The notes: generated by a model from the sequence alone, not told the origin. Positions 45,771 to 58,805 are shown, counted from the first letter of the stretch. The stretch: DNA of 64,000 nt from Xestospongia muta (GCA_963693285.1 OY848917.1:25602745-25666744), one strand, 5' to 3'. Program-made: numbers and translations.

Positions 45771-46396
45771 AACATTCCTGACACTATGTAGAGTAGGGCA
45801 TTAATATTCGGCCAGCATTAATGATCGGACGCTGGACAAAAGAAATAGAATGAGCAGTCACACTTAGTTTAACTGTTACTTCTAGGTTACCTCATTCTAA
45901 ATTGCAAGCATCATGCTTTACTTTATTGTGTCTCTGCAGCAAATTGCTAAATGAGCTCTAGATGAAACATCTGTTTCCGATCAAAAAATATCTCATTGGA
46001 CAGAAGGCTCCTTCTCCGCAAGTCTGAGCCGATTTTAACAAAATCAAGGTTTAATTACATTAGTATTTGGACTTCCTTAGGCCTGAGTTTGAGGCTCAGG
46101 TCTTGAATTTTTAACCAGACAAACACAAGATGGTAATTTTAAAAAACAAACATAAAAAACATTATTTCATATGACATGGAATGAAAACACAATAGATTTT
46201 TTTAAATAGATTTTTATTTTAATTTTTAATTTCACACTTCAGTAGTTGTAACAATGATTATAGAAGTTCAAATGAAATTTGTAAAATACAGTTAATTACA
46301 ACATTCATACTAAATGCTTAAATTATAACATTATAGGTATAATCAGGTTATTGTACTCACATACAGAGTATGTACTCACATTTTGTATTTAGTCAC
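45771..46396. other. Region flanking the gag fragment, no gene
   Basis: Nothing coding was recognised. The part near 45800-46090 is less AT-rich than its surroundings and may be element-derived. Confidence 0.4.
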
Positions 46397-46632
46397 CATT
46401 TATGCCAGACCCTGAGTCAGATCCTAATTTAATCTCTATAAAGGATGCCTTAATTAAAGTTTTATGACAATTAAAATGAATGTATGTAAACTGCTATATT
46501 GCAATATTAAAGAAACTACAAATAATGTAAAAATTATGATTTACTTAATGAATAGTTAATCTTTAATATATTGTATGAATTTCTTATTTATCTTACCATA
46601 CGTTTTTGTTGTAGTTGGTGTAGGAGAGAATG
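46397..46632 (-). pseudogene. Remnant Gly-Ser mini-exon and SMB exon tail
   Basis: 46397-46423 is a 27-bp phase 1-1 mini-exon (SDSGSGIN) between TTAG and GTGACT. 46597 to about 46632 matches only the Ser/Pro/Thr 3' tail and donor of an SMB exon; the Cys-rich part is gone and replaced by unrelated sequence. Confidence 0.55.
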
Positions 46633-46711
46633 GCTACAAGATAGAAAATGGCTACATATGTTTATTCCATTTAAACACTAAAAGTTGTATGTCACACAAT
46701 TAGTGATGTAA

Positions 46712-47265
46712 TTGTTTAACAATAACTAAAACTAAAACCATTTTTGTAAAAGGGAAATCATTATTGTTAACAATAACAAAACTATAACTAAAATTAGTTA
46801 GAAATCATTAACAAACAATATCTAAAACAAAAATTGCAGCTCTATACTAGTAAAATAAGAAAAAATTATTAACACGTTGATGTATAAACAAGGTGCCTAG
46901 ACCTATTGAATGGTCAAAAACTTTTACAATACCACGAGTCATCACCTGACTTGGCTGTTTATATGAGGATTTATTTGTTTCGTTCAAAAGGAGAAGAACA
47001 TTATAAAGGAAAAAGAGTCAGCTTTGGCAAAGTCAAAAAGGTCCCAATGTAATTTCACTTAAACATTTGACATTGTACATTTGGCACTTAAATGTTATCC
47101 TTTAAAATAGACTTTCATCAATAACAATAACAAAAATTTGATTCACTAACAATAACTAAAGCAAATACTCACATCAATTTTTGAACAATCAATAACAAAA
47201 ACTAAAATTCAAACAAATTTTGTACAATAACAATAACAGTAACTAAATACAAATTCAATACTTTT
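46712..47265. repeat. Degenerate AACAATAACTAAAA-type repeats
   Basis: Many imperfect AACAATAAC, AACTAAAAC and AACAAAAAC blocks are scattered through about 550 bp, mixed with unrelated sequence. The origin is unknown. The region replaces sequence present in the parental locus. Confidence 0.6.
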
Positions 47266-47984
47266 ACAACACTACACACAATCATCTCAGCTTTATTAGC
47301 AAAAATTGTAGACATTCTTATTTAGGCAGTTTTGAGTTGATTATAATGAGAGTGATAACAACTCCATGTGTGTAATTGTATTCTCTTAGCAAATTACATC
47401 ATGGTCATGAGTATTCATTTGATTTAAATACCTTCAGTTTGTAGGTGTTATAATCATCTCACCTCCACTCTGCTAATTAATTTTATGGTTTATAATCGTC
47501 AGCTATATTAATCTATAATTATCACTGATAGTTAGCTTTGTGAGAATTAAACTCATTCAGTTAACTCAGATGTAAAAAAATTATAAAGTTTATTTTTCTA
47601 AACCTGGAGGTACCTTTAAACATAACAGGTTTGTGGTGCAATTATGTGCTTAGAGCTATTTACCATGGATTTAAACATTAAAAAAGGAATTTTAATAAAA
47701 CTCTATTCTCTTTTAAGATTCATTGGTGTTTGTGTTTTCATGAACTATAACTTCTAAATTAATAAGTATTATATGTATTTATATAGGCATTATTCTAACA
47801 TAGTAATGTGGTTTATAAAATATTTTTCTGAAGATTGTTTTGTTTATTAATAAATAAAGTCTGCTGTTATACACTATGTATTTAGATGGTACTACAGTTA
47901 CATCTAGATGTTTTTTCAGGTGTAGATATCATGGTACAAATGAGGCTATTTACTTGAGCTTATGCATTTAATAAAAGGGCTTAC

Positions 47985-48430
47985 TTGATATAAGAGATGT
48001 GACAATAGTAGACATAGTGTCAATTGAGGATGACGTAAAAGCTAGTGATGTAATTGTTGAAAAAAGCAGACTACTTAGTGATGTAACCCACTTGAGAGCT
48101 AAGTTTAGCAGACTATCTCTTGTTATAACAACAAGTACAATAAGAGAACACGGAAAACTTTGAAAACACAAAGAACTTAAATAGAGTGTACAGAACAAAG
48201 AACTATAAACAAGAGTAAAGCAACCAGACAACAAAAGAAATACAAACCAAATATGAAAAGACTGATTAACACTAATTAACACATCAGTCTGACAATAAAC
48301 AAAGGTAAGGTCTTAATTGACAACAAAAATAATTAGTCAAATATATCATAAATACATTACATAACATACAGACAAAGTTTGTTGTAATACACTCGTTACA
48401 GTGATGACTAAGTAGTTCCATTATTTGGTT
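47985..48430 (-). pseudogene. Linker exon split by an insertion
   Basis: Both halves of the exon equivalent to 37133-37255 are present (48401-48430 and 47985-48081) but separated by a 319-bp insertion. Confidence 0.82.
48082..48400. mobile_element. Solo-LTR-like insertion
   Basis: 319 bp beginning TGTAAC and ending GTTACA (6-bp inverted ends, TG...CA as in LTRs), flanked by a GTGA direct repeat at 48078-48081 and 48401-48404 (5 bp if the shared A is counted). The empty site is preserved at 37222-37236 in the parental exon. No internal coding region, so a solo LTR is the best reading; a small TIR element is the alternative. Confidence 0.65.
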
Positions 48431-48704
48431 CTGTTGAGGAAACTTAGTAAATGAAAATGTTACTATCTTGTTGCAATAGTTATATTATAATATTTTAATA
48501 AGCTATATTTTATTTATTATTATACTATCATTTTTGCATGCATAATTACTTTAGCTAGTCAATGTTTATTTCATTCACTTAAATCATTCAAAGACTGTTT
48601 GATAACAAAGTCATAAAATACAATTTATTTATAGCTATTGAACAGTTCTCAATGAGCTTGTGTATACTATAATAGCTTAACAAATTTATGTTATCAAATG
48701 TTAC

Positions 48705-49463
48705 CTTTATTTAGATTGTAAACCACATTTGACCATACAGATGATGGATAATTGACACAGTCGATGTCTGTAACTCTTGATGATCTGGAAAATGGATGGT
48801 TTGCAAAATTTTCATGTCCAGCACTATAGCCAATTGCTGCACTGTTTCTAGTCCATTGCAGAAGATCACATTTATAAGTAAATATAGCATAAGATGTTGA
48901 TCCTTGGGATGCAATAACAACTTGGAATGTATTACTCTATATTGATAGAAAAGTGAGCATGTTCAAAAAACGTTTAGATTCATTCACCTGAACACAATTG
49001 ATGTTTCCATATGGACAAACATTTACCCATTTTGCTACCATAACCCAATCCAATTCTAAATTAACATTTTCATTTAGTTTCAAGAATGTCTCCACCTCAT
49101 TGATGACATTTGATGTTGTAATAATTCCATACTCAACTATTCCCGTATCTGTCAATACAATATCATCCCAAAATGGAGCTATTAATACTGCAGATGAGAG
49201 TGGGAACAATACTGGTAAATATCCTGTAAATGATGTTCCCAAATTAAGAAACCCATTTGAGTTTATCTATATCAAAGTAAAACCTAATATGATGCTGCAA
49301 AAGATACTAACTAAATCTTACATTCAAATTATGAAAGTATGTTTTCCTATATAAAAGGTAGAAGGAAGTTCAACTGCTATACTACCATCATCAATATTTT
49401 TAACTATGTGAGCTTGTAACCCAAGGTCAAGGAAAGTCAAATATTTGGACCCGATTCCAGATC
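48705..49463 (-). pseudogene. NIDO module with frameshift, upstream duplicate (exons 49322-49463, 48988-49266, 48705-48936)
   Basis: Exon 1 is 142 bp instead of 143; the lost base near its 3' end leads to TGA just before the donor. Exons 2 (279 bp) and 3 (232 bp) are open and closely match module 2. Not translatable as one module unless the base is an assembly error. Confidence 0.75.
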
Positions 49464-49826
49464 CTGTTGAAATTAAGAAAAAGTCATAAGTACTGAAGTT
49501 TATATAATATAAATTTACAAACATCACATAAAAATTGTGTTCAGTGCTATTAATATTTTGCCACTAATTAAAACATGATAATGAAGGCCTTGCAATGTGA
49601 TATGTTTATTATGTTGGTATAGTCTCTTGATGTCATATGATAAAATTTGGTATGTTTAATAAATTTTGTTATAAAAACCAAAATAATGAGCAACAACATA
49701 TTGAACATGCATAGCATATTTTTATCATCTATTCAAATCTTGACACAGATAGGAAGTATTTAATTTTTTTTTGCTTTATACATTTGAATTTAAGTGTGAG
49801 TAATGTAGTTCCTAAGTTTGTCTTAC

Positions 49827-50000
49827 CAAGTGTATTGGTTGGAGAAAAAGCAGGATGACAACTAATATCAGCTACATCATTACAACGATCTCTAAAAATG
49901 TGACAAGATTTATCACAGTAGCATCCATTGTTGCTACAAGTTGTTGACAGAGAGAACAAGCAACATCCAGAATAGTTGAGATTTAGTACCAAACATAAGC
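49827..50000 (-). CDS. SMB exon, upstream duplicate
   Basis: 174 bp, open, phase 1-1. Starts GLCLVLNLNYSGCC (first Ser changed to Leu); core CYCDKSCHIFRDRC has lost one Cys of the CC pair (Arg instead), so the disulfide knot is probably damaged. Confidence 0.8.
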
Positions 50001-50045
50001 CTACAATTAATAAGAAATTTTCATTTATTTGTATTGCTCACTTAC

Positions 50046-50168
50046 CTTGAGTACCAATTGGTGTAGGTATAACTGTTGTGCCATCTAAACATGAAGTCAC
50101 AGCATATGAAAAACTTACTGTAAAATGTGTGCTACTTGTTAACATGGAAGGACTTTCCATTGCTGTGT
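50046..50168 (-). CDS. Linker exon, upstream duplicate
   Basis: 123 bp, open, phase 1-1. Begins DTAMESPSMLTSSTHFT; ends PIGTQG. Parent is 38866-38988. Confidence 0.7.
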
Positions 50169-50761
50169 CTATTAAAAATATTTATAAGTTAATAATAATT
50201 TTGTTATCATAGCAGATGAATAATGTACACAGTTGGATATAAATTATTTTATCTATGCGCTTATAATTTGGTGATTTGAAATTGTATAAAGTGGCATATA
50301 TGAGCATTAAATAAGGAACTCCAAACAAACAGAAATCCTTTTTAAGGTTCAGTGATATCAACTTTTCATAAGGTAGCAATATAGGGACATGAATTGTATA
50401 GCAATATTATAAATAATACTAGTAAACAACTGGTTTATTGAATAATGTAATAAAATGTTACATATATTTACACTATTACATTTAATCAATGTACTTTATT
50501 AAAAAAAAATATTATTATTGTCATTGTGATTGGGTTACTAATTTAGAAAATGTTACTATTATACATTTGGCACATTATCAACAATTACCAAGTGATGATG
50601 GTGCACATGAACTAGTCACCTAAATGTTTGTATTTTAATTTGATTTCCCTAAGGTAATAGTTTAACAATACATTTGGCAATGAGAATATAGTTCTTTAAG
50701 TTAAATTAGTATGTTGCACATGAATTAGTCAATACATTTTGTATTTTCAATAGCATTTTAC

Positions 50762-50895
50762 CTATAGTAATAGTTTCAGTAGGTTTGATAATATCAAACA
50801 AAAGTGTCAATCGAGGAAGGAGTGACAGCAAATGATGTACTTGCTGAGAACAGTTCAGTATTTGCTGATTGCCAAGGAGTTCCACTATTTTTTTT
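50762..50895 (-). pseudogene. Frame-broken linker exon, upstream duplicate
   Basis: 134 bp against 132 bp in its parent 39578-39709. One extra base lies in the A run at the 5' end (8 instead of 7), producing an immediate TAG, and another in a CAAAAG run. Confidence 0.75.
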
Positions 50896-51307
50896 CTGGA
50901 GAGAAAAAAAAATTAAAATATACACATTCTGTTGTAATACATTATTTGTGCTTGACTAGGTTTGTGAAATAGCAATTGTTTATTTAGAGGTGTCTTAGTA
51001 ATATTATAGTTAATGCAAGTCAGGTTTCATTGTATACATTCAAAATCCATTTACTTTACAAGTGTTATGTTACTAGTCCCTTATATGTAACAATTGTTAT
51101 AATGAATCAGTATTTATTGAACAGTTAGTAAAATAATGTTAAAATAGCATTAGTCATATAAAAAAGGTGCTATTTAAAAGGCCAAATTTGATAACAGTAG
51201 TCTGTAATATCTTCATTTAATCACAAATTAAAAGTTAAGAAAAGTACCTTTTGTCATTTTCAGTCAATTAAAGGTATTAAGCTAATTCTTTTATTTTAGA
51301 TTTATAC

Positions 51308-52126
51308 CTTCATTTAGATTATAAACCACATTTGACCATATAGATACTGGATAATTGAGACAGTCAATGTTTGTAACTCTTGATGTTCTAGAGGAAGGAT
51401 GATTTGCAAAATAGTTTTGTCCAGCACTATAGCCAACTGATGCACCATTCCTAGTCCACTGCAACAGATTACATTTATATGTAAACACAGCATAAGATAT
51501 TGACCCTTGAGATGCAACAACAACCTGGAATGTATTGCTCTGTAATAAAGATATATATATATAGTTATAATCTTGTATATAAATATAAAAGCAATTTACT
51601 TGAGAACAATTGATGTTCAAGAATGAACAGACATTCACCCACTTTGCTACAAAAACCCAGTCTAATTCGAAGTCCACATTCTCTTTTTGTTTTAAGAATC
51701 CTTTCACTTCATTGATGACACTTGGTGCATTTACTGAAGCGACAATCCCATATTTTACTATTCCTGTATTTGTCAGACGAATATCATCCCAAAATGGAGC
51801 TATCACTACTGCAGATGAGAGTGGAAATGATGTTGAGGAATAGTTAGAGAATGGAGTTCCAAAACTTAGAAGACCATTTGAGCTTATCTAAATAAAACTA
51901 AAATGTGATACCACAAAATATGAAAAGGTAAGTCTTACATATAGAGTGTGGAAAGATTGTCTTCCAATATTCAATGCAGATGGAAGTTCATCTGCTATAG
52001 TACCATCATCAACATTTCTAAATATGTTAGCTTGTAATCCAACATCTAGGAAAGTCAAATAGTTGAACCCTATTCCTGATCCTGATTCAAGTCCTGATCC
52101 AGATTTTATATCTTTAAACCTTGATT
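51308..52126 (-). CDS. NIDO module, upstream duplicate (exons 51939-52126, 51600-51887, 51308-51539)
   Basis: Exons of 188, 288 and 232 bp with standard phases and open frame. The Ser-Gly stretch in exon 1 is longer than in the parent (KSGSGLESGSGIG). It is closest to NIDO module 1 (40268-41075). Its phase-1 acceptor has no recognised 5' partner exon: there is no subtilase or signal peptide up to 53.9 kb. So it is either the remnant of a pseudogene or driven by a new 5' exon not identified. Confidence 0.8.
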
Positions 52127-53518
52127 CTATTTAAAATAAGAAATACATCCTAATCAGTTATGTGTGAATAATAAAATCAGTTACAAGTACTAAATTGTAT
52201 TTAATTTTAAATAATACTTTGTGGCTAATCATTGTTTGAACTGTGAACTGTCTATTGTTTTTCATGTCGTGTGACAAATTGTCCATTTAAACTGGCAAGC
52301 ATAATTGTTGCTGATATATTTCTTCTTTATTAAGCTTTTTGTGCCAATTTTCCTTGTGGTCTTATCAATTTTCCTTTTGGACGCCATTTTCCTAATCAAT
52401 AAGCGGGGCGTGGTGTATGTTTGGTAGGCGTGGCTTTAAGGTCAGAAAATGGTTTCGCTGACGATCTGGCTGCGTTGTAATTCAGCTGGACACTTTACTG
52501 CAAGTGGAAAAGGTTAGCACTATCGCTACCAACGTTTCTATATATTACTACTTTTCTACAAACGTTCTCATATGTGAATTTGTTGATCTTTTTGGACGCC
52601 ATTTTTGTTAGCATTAGACTGGGTGCGCATTAGATCTTGCCTGTTGCACATGCGAGGCCAGAATTTACAGTCATTGTTGATCTTCATTTACAAGAGGATG
52701 CGAAATGATTTTCCTTCGTACATACTAAAATAGTTAGACTTTGTGTTTGAAATGGATGTATAGCAACCGTTTATGCCTAAACATTCGATCAAAATATTTT
52801 GTGCAACATGAAACATTCTTATATACTTGGTTAAAAATAACTACTATGAAATCCAGACCTCCTTGAAAAAATGTGAAAGCACAGTTCAATTAGCATGTCT
52901 TCAAATGTAAAACATATGTAAAGAGCAAGAAATCATTCTGAAACTGTTTGAAGAATTTAGTGTCTGCTATTTGCCGTTATGGTGATATGGGCTGTTAATA
53001 ACTTCATTTGTTCCATAATTCTTTATTTAAAGGTCTGGCTTAATTTCCAAAAATCAGTTTGATTATCAAGCTTAAACTTCCACAAGCTGTAAGTTAAATG
53101 GTATAGTGATAATCTGAGCTTAATTATTATCTTACTAATAGTTTTACCAGAAGATTTCAGTTTAACAGCACCCTGATTTATCTGTCTTAGTGAGGTTTGT
53201 TAACATTGTTGCTTGTATTAAAGTAATAACAGTAATAATAAACTAAAATTAAACTTTCATAGAAATTTATGGCAAAACAGATTAACACTTTTTAAAGTAA
53301 CAGGTTACTGTTGTACATTTAAATTGTTTTTTTGTCTTGAGACCTAACATTCTAACAATGGGAATGTCTGGCTTAAAGACTAGTCATATTATATTGTAAA
53401 GGCTACATTTTCTATATGTTTGTATGCATGCAAATAATTGGCAAAAGTTAATGGAAATATTATTATTACATATACAATAATATTATATATGTGTATGTAT
53501 AATATATATTATATATAT

Positions 53519-53549
<31 letters not shown>

Positions 53550-53882
53550 ACACATACATATATATACTATCCTTAAAAATACTCAGGAACTTTCCATTAA
53601 CTTTTCACTAGTCTTGCATGCAAGACCAACTCTCTTTGTTTTGAGTTGGTCTGGTTTATAACACTATGATTATTGAATGTAAAATAGATTGTAATTGAAC
53701 TTACCAGGTATTTTGAAGGTGTAGCCATCGAATTACGTGAAAAATTCAAGCATTACTTTTTTCATAGCCTTAACATTTGAAGCTAATTCATTTAACTTAT
53801 ATGTGAGCACAGATTAAATGCAAAAAATTGTTTTTTGTCACAAAGTAATTAGTATCCCTATGTTATGATTACAATTGTGGTG
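52127..53882. other. Non-coding region with CpG-rich patch and AT hairpin
   Basis: About 52385-52700 is relatively rich in CG and GC-box-like GGGCGTGG/GGCGTGG motifs, a candidate promoter of unknown direction. About 53417-53635 is a TA-rich core (53486-53560) flanked by inverted copies around TTTCCATTAACTTTT and TTGCATGC, resembling a MITE or a cruciform-prone hairpin. No gene recognised. Confidence 0.4.
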
Positions 53883-56471
53883 AATGCATTCATAGTATAT
53901 TGTGAGTGTTAAGACACTAATTTTACAGGTATAGAAATGTACACAACTTAAGGACCACCATGAAGTGCATACACTGTATTAAACAAAGCTATAATACATT
54001 ACTTTAGAAGAAACAATATTTAGTAGGTCAATGTACCCTTTTGTTTACTCGAATGTTGAGGTGAATAAAAAATTATTTTAGTGACAGCACTATATAACAA
54101 TTAGATCATTGGTCATTAGTTGTTTCAAATTCAATGCCCACTTAATTTCAAATAAAATATATGGTCATCCATATAATACCTGCATTAATTCTTTTTTGAT
54201 ATTGAGGCTCATATTTCTTAGTATTATATTGTTACTTATACTTTATAGAACATACATATTTATCTTATGTTATGAATTATTGGTTTATATGATTTGTAGA
54301 CATGATTCAAATTAAATCATAGAATTCACAATGCCAGCAGTTTCTGTATATAAAATATACATTTACATAACATAAGGGTACTAGTTTTCATAGGTTTAAA
54401 TTTTGTGTTTTTAAGTGTTGCTTTTTTACTTAAATTTCATGGATATTAAATTTAGTGTTTAGTGGTGAGAAGTATTTATTAATGGGATGTGTTATCAGAC
54501 AATTGTTGTGAACACAAGTGTGATTATTGGGAACTATGACTATAGCAATTCCTATGAATCCATGGTGAAAGGGTACCATATATATATATATGAAAACGAT
54601 AATTTTGGTTGGAACGATGGCAATGGTCTGTATGAACTGGGAAAGTTGTCAATAGTATGTAGATACTCGAAAAGGGACATTAACTAGCTGACTAAATAAT
54701 ATTCTTGAAATCCACATGTTTATACGCTGTTATTGAGATCATGTGATTATGTGCGGGTGGAATAAAAGTTAAATTTCGTCATAAAACAAACAACAAACAA
54801 TGAATACTGCATAATTAAATCCACCACAAAAATTTAGACCCTTATAGTGTGACACATGAATATTAAATTAGTGAAACCCTAAAACAACTTAGCAACAGGT
54901 AGATTAACAAGTATGATATTAAAATAAAAATGCTAAATAAGGATTTCCTATTTGTTTATATAAACAGTAGAACAAACAGATGATGCAAAGTATATACCCA
55001 ACGGTGTTACCTGTTAGTATCAGGAATACAGTATTAGGATGTATCAGGAACAGACCAAATCATAAAGTGAAATGAACTTATAAATACATGTATGATAAAG
55101 ATCATATAACTCAAATTGTCATATGCACATCAAATTTCATTGTTGCTCTGTTTAAGCTTTGAGAACATCAATACATATAATATGTTTTTGGCCATTAAAT
55201 TCTATATATGTAACTACATTCATAGCAATGGATGAAATATCTCAGTTCAGTTCCAAATAGGTACTAATTAAATTCCACTAAGATGCCATACAATGAGAGA
55301 CAGGTGTACTCTTTCACATGAAATACATGCAATGAATTTATTTAAATATAGGTTAAAGGAGTACCAATATTAAAATGACTAGCAACTAGGTGACTTACAT
55401 ATCCAAATAATTTATAAACTAAACATTTCAAAAATACATTGTGTGTGTGTGTGTAAAATCTGTATAAACATAGGTGTTCCATTAAGTACTACTTAATTGT
55501 TTTTCATAGAAATGAACAACAACATTTTGATTAAAGGTCATTGTGCTGATTTAAAAGTAGAGACAGAATTAAGATATTAATAGATGGGAGAGTTCCAAAG
55601 AAGGATGGTCTTCTTTCCCTTATAGAAAATAGAATCAATTAAAGTGATATTAACAAGTGTAGTTTATATAGGTAGGTGAAACAGTTAATTACATATGAAC
55701 CATCATCAAAAAGCATTACTTTAGTACATGTCTATCTTCATGTAAACTTTCTTACTTCATACACCTGACTTTTTTAATTAAAGGTAAAACTAAATTGTCA
55801 ACAACTTGTACTAAACAACAGTCCAACTAAAATATGCATTATGTGACGGAGCTTTCCAAATAGTTTGCTCTCAGATTTCTTATAATTGTTGTGGGTGTGT
55901 CCTGGACATTTAACCACGTGTAAATCGTCTTAATCAGTAACTAATATAGTAATATAGTTTCATTTGACTATAATAAAGATGATGTCAATATCAGTGTTTG
56001 TTTTTAAAATGTGTTTTGTTAATATATATTAATGTTTCAACAATTTCGTTCCACTGACTAGATATAGCAGGAGGTCAGCTGTACCTGTACTATGTATGAT
56101 AACTTCTGCTTTCAGAAGATGCCAGTGTATTCTATAAAATGTTGTGATACTTACCTCATGCTTATTGCATTGTATGTTTCTGTATGCTTTATAATACTGA
56201 GCTATTTTACTGTAGGAGTATTGACACAGATTTTAGACTAAGCAATATTCTATAGGAACCTGGTATATGTAACAACCTGTTTATCGTAGTAATTAACAGT
56301 ACTAGTTTAAATTAAATGTTCATCTATTATAAGTGGAACATAATTTTAGAAGTAAAAGTATTGGTCACATTCTTCTTTCAGGTATAAAAAGCTTGTTATG
56401 TAACAACTGGATAAATACATTGTTGTGAAATTGTCAGTGCTCATAATGATACATACATCTAATATATACAG

Positions 56472-56502
<31 letters not shown>

Positions 56503-57826
56503 AGATGTCATAAAGAATGGAATATTTTTAAATAAACAGGCATTTAATTGTTTTGTCATATTTATATTCTAAAATAGACCCTTGCACAGCTGGTTCATAG
56601 GAGTGACTATTACTTTGTTTCAATACAGATCGGCATTGGAGGAATGTGGACTTTAGTAGTGTGCAGTGACTGCTCTTTTCTGGAAAGCAATGCTGACAGT
56701 GTAGCATTTAAACAGTTAGGTTACTTACTTTATTTTATGTGTTCCATATATTATGTTATCATAATTATTAATACGGTACACATTGTAACTTATCTTGCAA
56801 CATCAATTACTGTTGATAGCAAATTTCCATCCCAAAATCACTATTTTGAATGAAGTAGAGTGAATGATTGTCTCATTAACTGTGTATTCAATAACATAAC
56901 TGCAAACTGGTTAGTGTAATTACTGTGCTTCTGGCTATTTGATATACTATATCTTCACTTTGCCAGTGTATACATTATTTCAAGCTCTTATTAGACATTT
57001 CTAACTTCAATATTATTGTAGTCTAAGAGACTTATTTGATCTTAAAGCACTCAAACCACTAGAGCTAACAAGATCATAATTTTACTCATGCATTGTGGGC
57101 AAATTAGTGCTGTGGAAGTCAATAGTGTAGATTAAATCTGGTTAAATGAGAGCTTTACTATTACATGTCATGTAGTTTTCCTATGTAACTTGTCATGATA
57201 TAATATTGACCTGTTATGTATTCTCTAGTCTAAGGAGATCACTAGAGAGATCAGTACTATATCTAGATCAAAAAGATAAAGACAATAGTCTCATACTAAA
57301 CAGTAATACTATATGTTATATTGTCCAGTATATATATAAAATGTTCATGTAATTATAAACTAATTATTACACAAAGAATGTGTTTAATTACTTTAGAAGA
57401 CATAACAAGTTCAATGTAATATAAATACTACATACATTGATATACATAACAGTTCTAAATTTTGCTTAGCACTTCAGTAATAATTAGGAAGACTGTTAAT
57501 GGTTTGTCATATTGGACATAGTTGAACAACTACTACTTACTACATTAGTAGTGTGTCTTGTTAGTAACTGTTATATTGATAATTGACAACACGAAGTATA
57601 GGTATAAAGTCACATTGATATTATTGTCTCTGTAACTATTAATGACTAGCAGTAAGTTTGTTCTAAGTATTATTTCCATTGGTTTACCAAGAAGGATATT
57701 ATAACACATTAATAATCATCACATCTTACATAATTAAAATATAAAACATATGTAAATCACTAAATAACATTTTAAAGCAAAAATCATTCTGCAACTGTTT
57801 TAATCCATTTTAAAGGTTTGCTATTA
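53883..57826 (+). repeat. Left arm of large inverted repeat
   Basis: Matches the reverse complement of 60237-64000 along nearly its whole length with scattered substitutions and indels. Left-only sequence: about 55806-56470. The left end could lie slightly before 53883, because the partner arm is cut by the window edge. Contains a (TA)n run at 56471-56500. Confidence 0.93.
56626..56853 (+). other. ORF conserved in both inverted-repeat arms
   Basis: A 69-codon ORF (start MWTLVVCSDCSFLESNADS) is kept open in both arms (partner 61119-61328, one residue different). It is preceded by a TTTCAATACAG-like acceptor in the left arm. No domain recognised and no partner exons found. With arms this similar, conservation alone is weak evidence for coding. 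Confidence 0.2.
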
Positions 57827-58091
57827 TCCTACATGGAAGTATGACTTGATGTTCTTTAAATTATCTTGACTGTGTAGTTTCATTCCATGGTTTCAAAATT
57901 ACAGGGTTTTTTATTGACAAAAATGAATGCCGAATAGCAGCTGCTAGTAAAGGCACAAACTGAATAGAACAATAATTAAAAATACAGAATTAAGGTATTA
58001 AAGTACATAAATAATACTGAGATAGAATAAGTGACTGATAGTATATGATAAGTTTTAGTGTGATAAGTGATGGTGAGTTGATGCTTTATGG

Positions 58092-58805
58092 TTAGCAAAA
58101 AAGCATATTCACTTTAGATTTAAAAGTGTTTAGAGATGAACTAGATTTTACATGATAAGGAAGTGAATTCCACAGAGAGAGAACAGAAGGGACAAATGAA
58201 TTTTGTGAGGCAGATGTGTAAGAAAAAGAGATGGTAAAGGTGAGAGGGATCAAAGTGATGAGAAGCATAACTTGACAGAGGTTTGAGAATGAAAATATCG
58301 GAAGGAAAATAGAGGAGGTCGTTAGTGATTTTATAGTGAAGACATAATTTGGAAATAGAGTGATGAGTTGAGAGGTCAGAAGGTTAAAAGTTGAGAGGAG
58401 AGATGAGTAATCTTTGTCCCATTTATGAGAGCACATTTTAAGAGCAAAGTGTTGGGTTTTCTCGAGAATTTCAGCATTAGTGGAAGATACGGGTGGGTCC
58501 CAAACAGAGGAGCAGTAGGAAAAATAGGGAATGACAAGAGAGTGATACAAAGTCAGAAGAGTATGAGGAGAAACATGTTTATAGAAGTTACGGTAGATGA
58601 TTCCAATGGTTTGATGAGCTTTAGAGTGGACTGATTGGATGTGAGGAGGCCATGATAAATTAGAGGTGATAATAATACCAAGATATTTAAATGATTTGAC
58701 TTGTTCAAGTTGAGAACCATCTAAGAAAAGAGGAGAGAGGAGGTTAGAAAACAGGGAGACTTACGAGAGACAATCATGTATTTTGTTTTTTTGGGGTTGA
58801 TGGTA
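58092..58805 (-). pseudogene. LINE reverse-transcriptase C-terminal fragment
   Basis: The reading frames give NPKKTKYMIVSRKS, FKYLGIIITSNLSWPPHI, LYHSLVIPYFSYCSSVWDP and SLWNSLPYHVKSSSSLNTFKS, the usual order of the RT palm end, thumb and C-terminal segment of Jockey/CR1-type LINEs (FKYLG box, Y-C-S-x-V-W-D-P, W-N-S-L-P). It is truncated at the 5' end, with no endonuclease or full RT domain. Confidence 0.82.

Larger units (their letters stand above)
47696..52190 (-). repeat. Segmental duplicate of 36837-41150
   Basis: Same module order and similar introns as the start of the main array (NIDO, linker, linker, SMB, NIDO, linker), offset about 10.9-11.15 kb. Similarity ends inside the intron that follows the subtilase in the main gene, so the protease is missing. 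The copy holds several frame breaks (listed separately). Confidence 0.85.

Noticed and set aside
54487..54687. Plus-strand ORF of 66 codons in the left arm
   Set aside because: Its counterpart in the right arm is broken by the MITE and by substitutions, and no domain is recognised.
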